The notes beneath the pieces are model-generated. The model was not told where the DNA came from. It did no database searches and saw only the letters and a list, made by a program, of their open reading frames with translations. This document shows positions 1-8,015 of a stretch of 15,626 nucleotides of DNA, piece after piece. Made by a program: the position numbers and the translations under genes. Location: NCBI GenBank assembly GCA_945872375.1, contig CAMBYR010000019.1:1-15626 (forward strand), given 5' to 3'. The stretch comes from an uncultured Blautia sp. (lineage in GTDB: Bacteria; Bacillota; Clostridia; Lachnospirales; Lachnospiraceae). The number at the start of each line of letters is the position of its first letter. Position 1 is the first letter of the stretch.

Positions 1-266
1 CATTTACCCAGGAAGGCTATGGGACGGAATATATGTGTCTTTACACTGCAGATGGATTTACAGGCGAGCTGAAGACCTGTGATGAGGGTGTTCTGGAATG
101 GGTACCCAAAAGGGAGCTCATGAATCTGGAATTGTGGGACGGAGACAGGATTTTTTTGCGCCTCTTTCAGGAAGATGCTCCATTCTTTTCCCTGAAGCTT
201 ACTTATCAGGGAGATGATCTTATCGAAGCCGTGCTGAACGGAACCTCTCTGAAACCGGAGGATTAA
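1..266 (+). CDS. NUDIX hydrolase (MutT/8-oxo-dGTP diphosphatase-like), C-terminal part
   Basis: This is the 3' end of a gene that begins upstream of the window. The reading frame is open from base 3 to the TAA at 264-266 and gives 87 residues. The segment FTGELKTCDEG followed by LEWVPK and, a little later, LWDGDRIFL resembles the C-terminal half of small clostridial NUDIX proteins annotated as 8-oxo-dGTP diphosphatases, which hydrolyse oxidised or surplus nucleoside triphosphates. The NUDIX box itself (GX5EX7REUXEEXGU) would lie upstream, so substrate and activity cannot be judged here. An ATG at 33 lies inside the conserved region and is unlikely to be the real start. The gene is closed by a hairpin terminator overlapping its last codons, so it is probably transcribed separately from plsX. 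Assignment is by family resemblance only. Confidence 0.7.
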   Translation, partial: FTQEGYGTEYMCLYTADGFTGELKTCDEGVLEWVPKRELMNLELWDGDRIFLRLFQEDAPFFSLKLTYQGDDLIEAVLNGTSLKPED

Positions 267-297
267 TGTCTTCAGAGGGGCTTTTTGCCGTTTTTTT
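244..297 (+). terminator. Intrinsic terminator after the NUDIX gene
   Basis: CCTCTCTGAA (244-253) pairs with TTCAGAGGGG (271-280) as a 10-bp stem with one G-U pair and a 17-base loop. It is followed by CTTTTT and then a run of seven T (291-297). The left arm lies inside the last codons of the NUDIX gene and the loop holds its stop codon. It separates that gene from the plsX unit. Confidence 0.7.
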
Positions 298-308
298 CTT
301 ACAATCTA

Positions 309-338
309 TTGACTTTTGCAATGCTTCTTTAGTAAGAT
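309..338 (+). promoter_or_regulatory. Probable sigma-A promoter for the plsX-rnc-smc-ftsY-ilvA unit
   Basis: TTGACT (309-314) is followed after 18 bases by TAAGAT (333-338), in an AT-rich stretch directly after the upstream terminator. An alternative pair is TTGCAA (316-321) with TAAAAT (338-343) at a 16-base spacing. Either would give a leader of roughly 85-90 bases before plsX. No other convincing promoter is visible before ilvA ends. Confidence 0.55.
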
Positions 339-354
339 AAAATTTGAGCTTTTC

Positions 355-399
355 TATCTGCCGAGTATCCGGGGGAATTTTACTGGTTCTTGGCGGATA
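355..399 (+). other. Hairpin in the plsX leader
   Basis: TATCTGCCGAG (355-365) can pair with CTTGGCGGATA (389-399) as an 11-bp stem with two G-U pairs around a 23-base loop. It lies between the promoter and the plsX ribosome binding site. There is no T run after it, so it is not a simple terminator. It could shape mRNA stability or regulation; that role is inference. Confidence 0.4.
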
Positions 400-420
400 T
401 AACGTTTATAGATATCATAC

Positions 421-426
421 AGGAGG
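421..426 (+). promoter_or_regulatory. Ribosome binding site that sets the plsX start
   Basis: AGGAGG lies 8 bases before the ATG at 435. It rules out the upstream in-frame TTG at 390, which lies before the site and would add 15 non-conserved residues. Confidence 0.85.
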
Positions 427-434
427 AAGCGAAG

Positions 435-1463
435 ATGGCAGAAATCGTCAGAGTAGTTGTAGATGCCATGGGTGGAGATCATGCACCTGCAGAGCCTGTC
501 AAGGGTGCTGTAGAGGCTGTGAAAGCCAGAGAAGATATTCATGTGATCCTTACCGGAAAGCAGGAAGTCATAGAAAAAGAACTCTCGGCCTTTACGGATT
601 ATCCGAAAGACCGGATTACGATCGTAAATGCATCAGAAGTGATTGAGACGGCAGAACCGCCGGTAAATGCGATTCGAAAAAAGAAGGATTCATCTATTGT
701 TGTCGGATTAAATCTGGTAAAGAAACAGGAGGCTGATGCCTTTGTGTCATCCGGAAGCACGGGAGCAGTGCTTGTGGGAGGCCAGGTACTGGTAGGAAGA
801 AGCAAGGGAGTGGAACGTCCGCCTCTGGCTCCTCTGATTCCCACAACAGAAGGAGTTTCCCTGCTGATCGACTGCGGCGCAAATGTGGATGCCCGTCCGT
901 CTCACCTGGTGCAGTTTGCAAAAATGGGTTCTATCTATATGGAACATGTGGTGGGAATTAAAAATCCCCGTGTTGCCATTGTAAATAACGGAGCAGAGGA
1001 AGAAAAAGGAAATGCTCTTGTCAAAGAAACGTTTCCGCTTCTGAAGGCCTGCAGCGGCATCAATTTTATCGGAAGTATTGAGGCAAGAGAGATTCCGATG
1101 GGATATGCCGATGTCATTGTCTGTGAAGCCTTTGTGGGAAATGTGATTTTAAAACTTTATGAGGGCGTTGGCGCTGCCATGATGAAAAAAATCAAGGGCG
1201 GTATGATGATGAATCTTCGAAGCAAGATCGGAGCCCTTCTGGTAAAGCCTGCCCTTAAGGCTACGTTAAAATCCTTTGATGCAAGCGAACATGGCGGAGC
1301 ACCGCTTCTCGGACTGAAAGGTCTCGTGGTGAAAACTCATGGAAGTGCAAAGGCAGGAGAGATCCGCAATGCGATTTTCCAGTGTGTACAGTTTAAGCAG
1401 CAGAAGATCAATGAAAAGATCGCGGAACGTATTCTGGAAAATAAGGAAGGCGGAGCAGAATAA
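435..1463 (+). CDS. plsX: Phosphate acyltransferase PlsX
   Basis: PlsX converts acyl-ACP and phosphate into acyl-phosphate, the acyl donor used by PlsY to start phosphatidic acid synthesis. It is a peripheral membrane enzyme. The protein has 342 residues, the usual family length. Visible signatures are DAMGGDHAP near the N-terminus (10-18), the SSGSTGA motif (105-111), the IDCGAN segment (145-150), and a C-terminal GAPLLGLKG motif near residue 295. The ATG at 435 is chosen because an AGGAGG lies 8 bases upstream. It is the first gene of a unit continuing into rnc, smc, ftsY and ilvA. In many Firmicutes acpP follows plsX directly; here there is only a 95-base non-coding gap before rnc. Identification is secure from the motifs and the context with rnc and smc. 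Confidence 0.97.
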   Translation: MAEIVRVVVDAMGGDHAPAEPVKGAVEAVKAREDIHVILTGKQEVIEKELSAFTDYPKDRITIVNASEVIETAEPPVNAIRKKKDSSIVVGLNLVKKQEADAFVSSGSTGAVLVGGQVLVGRSKGVERPPLAPLIPTTEGVSLLIDCGANVDARPSHLVQFAKMGSIYMEHVVGIKNPRVAIVNNGAEEEKGNALVKETFPLLKACSGINFIGSIEAREIPMGYADVIVCEAFVGNVILKLYEGVGAAMMKKIKGGMMMNLRSKIGALLVKPALKATLKSFDASEHGGAPLLGLKGLVVKTHGSAKAGEIRNAIFQCVQFKQQKINEKIAERILENKEGGAE

Positions 1464-1470
1464 AAAAGAG

Positions 1471-1535
1471 CAGAGGATCTGAGGCTGCTGTTCACAGGTA
1501 ATATCCCGCGAGCGTGTTGCTGAGAAGATCCTCTG
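1471..1535 (+). other. Long-range inverted repeat in the rnc leader
   Basis: CAGAGGATCT (1471-1480) and AGATCCTCTG (1526-1535) are perfect 10-base complements enclosing a 45-base loop in the gap between plsX and rnc. No T run follows, so it does not look like a terminator. It begins 7 bases after the plsX stop and ends 9 bases before the rnc ribosome binding site. A role in RNA processing or rnc autoregulation is possible but inferred. Confidence 0.5.
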
Positions 1536-1544
1536 TGTTCAGAT

Positions 1545-1550
1545 GAGGAG
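1545..1550 (+). promoter_or_regulatory. Ribosome binding site supporting a TTG start for rnc
   Basis: GAGGAG lies 8 bases before the TTG at 1559, but 20 bases before the first in-frame ATG at 1571. The spacing favours TTG. A TGA stop directly precedes the TTG in the same frame, so no earlier start is possible. Confidence 0.65.
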
Positions 1551-1558
1551 TGAAGTGA

Positions 1559-2245
1559 TTGAACAGACGTATGGAAGAACTGGAACAGAAAATCGGGTAT
1601 CGTTTTCGGAGCAGAAGTCTTCTGGAACAGGCGCTTACCCACAGCTCTTATGCAAATGAAAAAAAACTGGGAAAACTGGGCTGCAATGAACGTCTGGAAT
1701 TTCTGGGTGATGCTGTGCTGGAACTTGTCAGCAGTGAATTCCTTTACCAGAAATTTCCAAATGTTCCGGAAGGAGAACTGACAAAGAAACGGGCAAGCCT
1801 TGTGTGTGAGCCCAGTCTGGCATTTTGCGCGAGAGAATTCGGTCTGCCGGAGTATCTTCTGCTTGGAAAAGGAGAAGACATGACAGGAGGCCGTCATCGT
1901 GACTCTATCGTTTCCGATGCAACGGAGGCGCTTCTGGGGGCCATCTATCTGGACGGTGGTTTTGCTAGTGCAAAGGAGTTTGTACTGAAGTTTATCCTGA
2001 ATGATATTGAGCACAAACAGCTCTTTTATGATAGCAAGACCATCCTGCAGGAAATTGTTCAGGAGAGCGGCAGACATTCAGATGTGGAATATATGCTCAT
2101 AAAAGAAGAGGGACCGGATCATAATAAAAGCTTTACCGTTGCGGTCATGATCCAGGGTGAAAACATGGGAACCGGAACGGGACATACAAAAAAAGCCGCA
2201 GAACAGGCTGCCGCCTATCAGGCAATTCGCAAAATGAGACAGTAG
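1559..2245 (+). CDS. rnc: Ribonuclease III
   Basis: RNase III cleaves double-stranded RNA in rRNA precursors and in structured mRNAs, in the cytoplasm. The 228-residue protein has the signature NERLEFLGD (43-51), which carries the conserved acidic residues E44, E47 and D51. A second acidic motif, SDATEALLGA (119-128), holds D120 and E123. These correspond to the metal-binding catalytic residues of the family. A double-stranded-RNA-binding domain spans about 158-227, with the typical GTGTGHTKKAAEQAAA segment near 204-219. The start is taken as TTG at 1559 because of the GAGGAG spacing; the ATG at 1571 would shorten the protein by four residues. It sits between plsX and smc as in many Firmicutes, with 10 bases between its stop and the smc start. 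The leader holds a long-range hairpin. Confidence 0.96.
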   Translation: MNRRMEELEQKIGYRFRSRSLLEQALTHSSYANEKKLGKLGCNERLEFLGDAVLELVSSEFLYQKFPNVPEGELTKKRASLVCEPSLAFCAREFGLPEYLLLGKGEDMTGGRHRDSIVSDATEALLGAIYLDGGFASAKEFVLKFILNDIEHKQLFYDSKTILQEIVQESGRHSDVEYMLIKEEGPDHNKSFTVAVMIQGENMGTGTGHTKKAAEQAAAYQAIRKMRQ

Positions 2246-2255
2246 CAGGTGAGTT

Positions 2256-5200
2256 ATGTATTTAAAAAACATTGAAGTATACGGCTTTAAATCTTTCGCA
2301 CAGAAAATTAACTTCGAATTTCACAATGGAATCACCGGAATCGTCGGACCAAACGGCAGCGGAAAGAGCAACGTCGGAGATGCGGTACGCTGGGTTTTGG
2401 GTGAGCAGAGCGCAAAGCAGCTTCGAGGCGGCAATATGCAGGATGTTATTTTTGCGGGAACGGAGGCCAGAAAGCCTCTGAGCTTTGCTTCCGTAGCCAT
2501 CACGCTGGATAACAGTGACCACCAGCTTCCTGTGGATTATCAGGAGGTAACGGTGACAAGAAGACTGTACCGTTCCGGTGAAAGTGAATATCTGATTAAT
2601 GGAAGTGCCTGTCGTCTGAAGGATATCAATGAAATGTTTTATGACACCGGTATCGGTAAAGAAGGATATTCCATCATCGGGCAGGGACAGATCGATAAAA
2701 TCCTCAGCGGAAAACCGGAAGAACGACGGGAGCTTTTTGATGAAGCGGCGGGGATCGTTAAGTTTAAAAGAAGAAAAAATACGACTCTGAAAAAGCTGGA
2801 TGAAGAACGCCAGAATCTTGTGAGAGTTACGGACATTTTAAGTGAACTGACAAAGCAGCTGGGGCCTCTGGAAAGGCAGTCGGAAACAGCCAGAATTTAT
2901 CTTGCAAAAAGAGATGTTCTGCGCGAACTGGATGTGAATCTGTTTCTGGTGGAACACGAGCATACCGGCCGTGTGTTAAAAGAACTGGAAGAGAAAAATC
3001 GTATATCCGGAGAAGAACTGCAGGAAGCGCAGAATTCGTTTGATCAGACGAAGGAAGAATATGATCGTCTGGAAATGGAGCTGGAAGAGCTGAACGGCAA
3101 AATGGATACACTCCGTGAGGAAATCCAGCAGAACCAGCTGAAAACACAGCAGTATGAGGGACAGATCCGTGTACTGGAGGAGCAGATCTCTTCCGGGCAG
3201 CAGAACAGCCAGCATTATCGAAGCCGTATGGCTGTCATCGGGGAAGAACTGGCAAAACGAAAGGAAGCCAGGGAAAATCTGGATGAAGAAAAGTCGCGTC
3301 TTCGGGGCGAACTGAAAGAAATCCGTGAAAAACTGAAAAAAGGTGAAGAACGTCTGGAGACAGTTCAGGAAGGAATCCGGACATGCAGTCAGTCTGTGGA
3401 GGATGGAAAAAACGAGATCATTGAACTTCTGAACAGCCGTGCCACCACAAAAGGAAAGGCACAGCGTTTTGATGCCATGATGGAACAGCTGGATATTCGT
3501 AAGGCAGAGATCAGCCAGAGGATCCTGCATCTGAAAACAGATGAGCAGGAACTGAATGTTTCCAGGGAAAAAGCACGGGCGGAATATGAAGGGATCAGCA
3601 GCATGATCCGTTCCATGAATGAGGAGTGCGTGCGTCTGGACCAGGAGGTTCAGGCACTCCAGCAGGAATTGAAGAAGCAGAATCAGCAGATGGAGATCGG
3701 GCAGACTGCCTATCACAGGGAGGAGTCCCGTCTGGAATCTCTGAAAAACATGACAGAGCGTTATGACGGATACGGAAACAGTATCCGGAGAGTCATGGAG
3801 CAAAAGGAACGGGTGCCCGGTATCCACGGTGTTGTTGCAGATCTGATCCAGGTAAATAAAAATTATGAGATTGCCATTGAGACAGCCCTTGGCGGAAGTA
3901 TCCAGAACATTGTAACGGATCACGAAAATACGGCAAAAAAAATGATCGAGTTCCTGAAAAGAAACCGTTTTGGACGCGCTACCTTCCTTCCGCTGAACAG
4001 TGTGTCCGGAAGGGGTGATTTTCCCCAGAAGGAAGCGCTTCGCGAACCGGGAGTGATTGGGCTGGCCAGTGATCTTGTGACGGCAGAGGAACAGTATGTG
4101 GGGCTGATCAGATATCTTCTTGGAAAGGTGCTGGTAGTGGATCATATCGATCATGCCATTGCCATTGCAAAAAAATATCGCCACAGCATCCGTATGGTTA
4201 CTGTGGAAGGAGAATTGTTAAGTCCCGGAGGTTCCATGACAGGTGGTGCCTTTAAAAATAACAGTAATCTTCTGGGAAGACGCCGGGAGATCGAGGAATT
4301 GGAATCCAGCGTAAAGGCGCTGAAAAAAGACATGGATGATATGCAGAAATCCATTGATGAGAACAGAAGCAAACGAAATGTCATCCGTGATACCATTGCC
4401 GATTTCCAGGAGAAGCTTCGGAAACAGTATGTGGCACAGAACACAGCAAAACTGAATCTGGAGCAGTTAAAGGAAAAGGAAAAGGAAATTCAGGAAAGCT
4501 ACGGACAGATCCGGAGAGAACAGCAGGAGCTGAAGCGTCAGGCAGAAGAATTAAAGGAAGACAACAGCCATATCGCCAAAGAGCTGGAAGAATCCCGGAA
4601 TGATGAAAAAGAACTGGAAACCTTTATTGCAGACAAGCAGAAAGAGCTGGAGGAGCTTCGTCAGGAAGAAACGGAAAGGCAGAAGGAACTGGAAGCCATC
4701 CGTCTGGAAGAGTCTTCTCTGGAACAGAAGCTTAGTTTCGATCAGGAAAATATGAACCGACTTTCGGAAGAGACAGAGGCTCTTCAGGAAGAAAACCGCT
4801 CCATGGAGGAAATGCTTCTTCAGGGCGGAGAAGAAATGGAGAGAAAAGAACAGGCCATCACAGGTCTGCGTGAAGAGATTGAACGATGCAGCCGGACGAG
4901 AAAAGAAGATGAGGAAACCATGGCCCGGTGGCACGCCCAGAAGGAAGATAAGACATCCAGACAGAAGGTCTTTTTTGAGAAGCGTGACGAACTTTCTTCC
5001 CGGATCAGTCTTCTGGATAAGGAATGCTACCGTCTGAAAAGCCAGATGGAAAAGCTGGAAGAGCAGAGGGAAAATCAGATCAATTATCTGTGGGAAGAAT
5101 ATGAGATCACGCCCAATAATGCCCTTACCTATAAGAAAGAAGAGATGACGGATCGTCAGGAAATGAAAAAACAGATTTCGGTTCTGAAAGACGAAATCAA

Positions 5201-5816
5201 AAAGCTTGGTACGGTCAATGTAAATGCCATTGAGGACTACAAAGATCTTCTGGAACGTCATACCTTCCTTTCCGGACAGTACAATGACCTTGTAAAAGCG
5301 GAGGAAACCCTGGAAGGAATCATTCGTGAGCTGGACGAGGGAATGCGCCGGCAGTTCACAGAAAAATTCCGGGATATCCAGAGGGAATTTGATAAAGCTT
5401 TCAAAGAACTGTTCGGAGGGGGAAAAGGAACGCTGGAGCTTTCCGAGGAGGAAGATATTCTGGAAGCAGGAATCCGGATCATTTCCCAGCCGCCCGGAAA
5501 GAAGCTTCAGAATATGATGCAGCTTTCCGGTGGAGAGAAGGCACTGACGGCCATTGCGCTGCTCTTTGCCATTCAGAACCTGAAACCGTCCCCATTCTGT
5601 CTGCTGGATGAGATTGAGGCGGCGCTGGACGATTCAAACGTGGGACGTTTCGCCACATATTTGCAGAAACTGACAAAAAATACACAGTTTATTGTTATTA
5701 CACACAGACGAGGCACCATGAATGCCGCAGACCGGCTTTACGGTATTACTATGCAGGAAAAAGGAGTTTCCACGCTGGTTTCCGTGGATCTGGTGGAAAA
5801 TCAGCTCAGTGAATAG
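2256..5816 (+). CDS. smc: Chromosome partition protein SMC
   Basis: SMC is the ATPase of the condensin-like complex that compacts and helps segregate the chromosome, working with ScpA and ScpB (neither is in this window). The protein has 1186 residues, the family's normal size. The N-terminal head carries Walker A GPNGSGKSN (31-39). A long coiled coil runs from about 170 to 515. The hinge spans about 517-660, from VPGIHGVVADLI to LSPGGSMTGG. A second coiled coil runs to about 1020. The C-terminal head has the signature LSGGEKALTA starting at L1090 and Walker B LLDEIEAALDD, with D1118 and E1119. All ATPase elements look intact. The ATG at 2256 has AGGTGAG just upstream, and the gene starts 10 bases after rnc, which fits co-transcription. 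Confidence 0.98.
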   Translation: MYLKNIEVYGFKSFAQKINFEFHNGITGIVGPNGSGKSNVGDAVRWVLGEQSAKQLRGGNMQDVIFAGTEARKPLSFASVAITLDNSDHQLPVDYQEVTVTRRLYRSGESEYLINGSACRLKDINEMFYDTGIGKEGYSIIGQGQIDKILSGKPEERRELFDEAAGIVKFKRRKNTTLKKLDEERQNLVRVTDILSELTKQLGPLERQSETARIYLAKRDVLRELDVNLFLVEHEHTGRVLKELEEKNRISGEELQEAQNSFDQTKEEYDRLEMELEELNGKMDTLREEIQQNQLKTQQYEGQIRVLEEQISSGQQNSQHYRSRMAVIGEELAKRKEARENLDEEKSRLRGELKEIREKLKKGEERLETVQEGIRTCSQSVEDGKNEIIELLNSRATTKGKAQRFDAMMEQLDIRKAEISQRILHLKTDEQELNVSREKARAEYEGISSMIRSMNEECVRLDQEVQALQQELKKQNQQMEIGQTAYHREESRLESLKNMTERYDGYGNSIRRVMEQKERVPGIHGVVADLIQVNKNYEIAIETALGGSIQNIVTDHENTAKKMIEFLKRNRFGRATFLPLNSVSGRGDFPQKEALREPGVIGLASDLVTAEEQYVGLIRYLLGKVLVVDHIDHAIAIAKKYRHSIRMVTVEGELLSPGGSMTGGAFKNNSNLLGRRREIEELESSVKALKKDMDDMQKSIDENRSKRNVIRDTIADFQEKLRKQYVAQNTAKLNLEQLKEKEKEIQESYGQIRREQQELKRQAEELKEDNSHIAKELEESRNDEKELETFIADKQKELEELRQEETERQKELEAIRLEESSLEQKLSFDQENMNRLSEETEALQEENRSMEEMLLQGGEEMERKEQAITGLREEIERCSRTRKEDEETMARWHAQKEDKTSRQKVFFEKRDELSSRISLLDKECYRLKSQMEKLEEQRENQINYLWEEYEITPNNALTYKKEEMTDRQEMKKQISVLKDEIKKLGTVNVNAIEDYKDLLERHTFLSGQYNDLVKAEETLEGIIRELDEGMRRQFTEKFRDIQREFDKAFKELFGGGKGTLELSEEEDILEAGIRIISQPPGKKLQNMMQLSGGEKALTAIALLFAIQNLKPSPFCLLDEIEAALDDSNVGRFATYLQKLTKNTQFIVITHRRGTMNAADRLYGITMQEKGVSTLVSVDLVENQLSE

Positions 5817-5825
5817 ATCTGAGTA

Positions 5826-5834
5826 AAGAGGAGG
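5826..5834 (+). promoter_or_regulatory. Ribosome binding site that decides the ftsY start
   Basis: AAGAGGAGG touches the ATG at 5835 with no spacing, but lies 6 bases before the in-frame ATG at 5841. The second ATG is therefore preferred and the protein starts MSEEKKGFF. Confidence 0.8.
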
Positions 5835-5840
5835 ATGCAT

Positions 5841-6809
5841 ATGTCAGAGGAAAAAAAAGGATTTTTCAGCCGTCTGGTAAGCGGACTTACGAAAACCAGA
5901 GATAATATTGTTGCAGGCTTTGATTCCATTTTCAGCGGTTTTTCCAGTATTGATGATGATTTTTATGAGGAACTGGAAGAAATTCTGATTATGGGAGATA
6001 TTGGAATCAATGCTACTTCCGCGATTCTTGACAAGCTGAAGGAACAGGTGGCCGAGCAGCGGATCAGGGATCCGAAGGAATGTAAGAATCTGCTGATCAG
6101 CAATATCCGCGATCAGATGAAGGTAGACAGTACCGAGTATGAATTTGAAAACAGAAAATCAGTCGTTCTGGTGATTGGCGTTAACGGTGTGGGAAAAACC
6201 ACATCGGTAGGCAAGCTTGCCGGAAAGCTGAAGGATCAGGGTAAGAAGGTGATCCTTGCGGCTGCGGATACGTTCCGTGCGGCAGCAGGGGAACAGCTTA
6301 CACAGTGGGCAAACCGTGCAGGCGTGGAAATCATTGGAGGACAGTCCGGTGCGGATCCGGCATCTGTTGTGTATGATGCGGTAGCCGCTGCAAAAGCCAG
6401 AAATGCAGACGTTCTTCTTTGTGATACGGCCGGAAGGCTTCACAATAAGAAAAATCTGATGGAAGAGCTCAGAAAGATTTACCGGATCCTGGAAAGAGAA
6501 TATCCGGAAGCCTATCTGGAAACCCTGGTGGTCCTGGATGGAACCACGGGACAGAATGCTCTGGTACAGGCAAGGCAGTTTGCTGAAGTGGCAAATGTGA
6601 CGGGAATCATCCTGACAAAGCTTGATGGAACTGCCAAGGGCGGTATTGCAGTGGCAATCCAGTCGGAACTGGATATCCCGGTGAAATATATCGGTGTGGG
6701 TGAGAGCATCGATGATTTGCAGAAATTTGATGCAGATGCATTTGTAAATGCACTGTTTAATCGTACAGAAGACAAGGAGGATGAAAATGCTGACACTGGA
6801 GAGCTTTGA
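5841..6809 (+). CDS. ftsY: Signal recognition particle receptor FtsY
   Basis: FtsY is the membrane-associated GTPase receptor that pairs with Ffh to hand ribosome-nascent-chain complexes to the Sec translocon. The 322-residue protein has a short N-terminal stretch (about 1-20), an NG-type four-helix N domain to about residue 95, and a complete GTPase domain. The G1 motif is GVNGVGKTT (113-121), followed by DTFRAAAGEQL (143-153), DTAGRLH (195-201) and TKLDGTAKGG (259-268). It lacks the long acidic N-terminal region of the E. coli protein, which is usual for Firmicutes. The last residues (DKEDENADTGEL) are acidic and their codons contain the ilvA ribosome binding site. It follows smc with a 24-base gap, as in Bacillus. 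Ffh, its partner, is encoded 5.6 kb downstream. Confidence 0.97.
   Translation: MSEEKKGFFSRLVSGLTKTRDNIVAGFDSIFSGFSSIDDDFYEELEEILIMGDIGINATSAILDKLKEQVAEQRIRDPKECKNLLISNIRDQMKVDSTEYEFENRKSVVLVIGVNGVGKTTSVGKLAGKLKDQGKKVILAAADTFRAAAGEQLTQWANRAGVEIIGGQSGADPASVVYDAVAAAKARNADVLLCDTAGRLHNKKNLMEELRKIYRILEREYPEAYLETLVVLDGTTGQNALVQARQFAEVANVTGIILTKLDGTAKGGIAVAIQSELDIPVKYIGVGESIDDLQKFDADAFVNALFNRTEDKEDENADTGEL
6774..6780 (+). promoter_or_regulatory. ilvA ribosome binding site inside the ftsY coding region
   Basis: AAGGAGG abuts the ATG at 6781 but is 6 bases before the in-frame ATG at 6787, so the latter is the better start. The site lies within the last codons of ftsY, so ilvA translation probably starts near terminating ftsY ribosomes. 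Confidence 0.75.
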
Positions 6810-7998
6810 AGAAGCGTCGGAAATAGTTAAAAAGGTGACACAGGAGACGAAACTGATCAAGAGCAGCTATTTTAGCGATCTGACAGGAAATAAGGTATTT
6901 TTTAAGCCGGAGAACATGCAGCGGACCGGAGCATATAAGGTTCGTGGTGCCTACTATAAGATCAGCACACTTTCAGAGGAAGAACGTGAGAGAGGACTGA
7001 TTGCTGCATCTGCCGGAAACCATGCGCAGGGTGTTGCCTATGCGGCTCATAAATTCGGCGTAAAAGCCGTAATCGTAATGCCTACCACAACACCGCTGAT
7101 CAAGGTAGAGAGGACAAAAAGCTACGGGGCAGAGGTGATCCTTAAGGGAGATGTTTACGATGAGTCCTGTGCGTATGCGCAGGAACTGGCGGAAAAGGAA
7201 GGATATACGTTTATCCATCCCTTTGATGATCTTGCCGTGGCTACCGGACAGGGAACCATAGCGATGGAAATCGTTCAGGAGCTTCCTCTGGTGGACTACA
7301 TTCTGGTACCTGTCGGCGGCGGCGGGCTGGCTACAGGAGTTTCCACTCTTGCAAAGCTTCTCAATCCTCATATCAAAGTGATTGGCGTGGAGCCGGCCGG
7401 GGCAGCCTGCCTGAGAGCGTCCCTGAGAAAAGGAGAGGTTGTATCTCTGGATTCGGTCAATACCATTGCGGACGGCACTGCCGTACAGAAACCCGGAGAG
7501 CAGATCTTCCCATACTTACAGGAAAATCTTGACAGTGTGATCACTGTGGAAGACGATGAGCTTATTGTTGCATTCCTGGATATGGTGGAAAATCATAAGA
7601 TGGTCGTAGAAAATTCCGGCCTTCTGACGGTGGCTGCGCTGCGTCATCTGGATTTTAAAAATAAGAAAGTGGTTTCCGTTTTAAGCGGAGGAAATATGGA
7701 TGTGATCACCATGTCTTCTGTTGTACAGCATGGACTGATTCAGAGAGACAGAATCTTTACTGTTTCTGTGCTGATTCCGGATAAGGCGGGAGAGTTGGTA
7801 CGTGTGGCGACCATCATTGCGCAGAATCAGGGAAATGTTATTAAGCTGGATCATAACCAGTTTGTCAGCACCAACCGTAATGCTGCTGTGGAACTGAAGA
7901 TTACCATGGAGGCATATGGAACGGAGCATAAGAGACAGATCGTTCAGGCACTGGAAGACAACGGATGCCGTCCGAAGGTGATTCGTACAAGCCTGTAA
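6787..7998 (+). CDS. ilvA: Threonine ammonia-lyase (short form with C-terminal ACT domain)
   Basis: This PLP enzyme deaminates threonine to 2-oxobutanoate and ammonia, feeding isoleucine synthesis or threonine catabolism. The 403-residue protein has the PLP-lysine motif GAYKVRGA with K51, the SAGNHAQG substrate loop (75-82), a phosphate-binding glycine run PVGGGG (175-180), and SGGNMD near 300-305. A single ACT domain covers about 324-400, beginning IFTVSVLIPDKAGEL. This is the roughly 400-residue architecture, not the longer E. coli IlvA with two regulatory ACT-like segments. The effector is unknown. The start at 6787 fits the ribosome binding site and overlaps ftsY by 23 bases. The unit ends here at a strong terminator. 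No other branched-chain amino-acid gene is nearby. tdcB is an alternative name if its role is catabolic. Confidence 0.92.
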   Translation: MLTLESFEEASEIVKKVTQETKLIKSSYFSDLTGNKVFFKPENMQRTGAYKVRGAYYKISTLSEEERERGLIAASAGNHAQGVAYAAHKFGVKAVIVMPTTTPLIKVERTKSYGAEVILKGDVYDESCAYAQELAEKEGYTFIHPFDDLAVATGQGTIAMEIVQELPLVDYILVPVGGGGLATGVSTLAKLLNPHIKVIGVEPAGAACLRASLRKGEVVSLDSVNTIADGTAVQKPGEQIFPYLQENLDSVITVEDDELIVAFLDMVENHKMVVENSGLLTVAALRHLDFKNKKVVSVLSGGNMDVITMSSVVQHGLIQRDRIFTVSVLIPDKAGELVRVATIIAQNQGNVIKLDHNQFVSTNRNAAVELKITMEAYGTEHKRQIVQALEDNGCRPKVIRTSL

Positions 7999-8015
7999 GA
8001 CTAAAAAAATAAAAT

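Noticed and set aside
329..345. FapR-like operator near the plsX promoter
   Set aside because: TTAGTA (329-334) matches the left half of the FapR site known in Bacillus, but the right half does not match, so an operator cannot be claimed.
344..646. Open frame overlapping the plsX leader and start
   Set aside because: It is out of frame with plsX, rich in Cys and Arg in a random-looking way, and has no ribosome binding site at its start.
2976..4184. 402-codon open frame on the minus strand inside smc
   Set aside because: It lies fully opposite smc, has no ribosome binding site or recognisable domain, and arises from the codon bias of the coiled-coil region.
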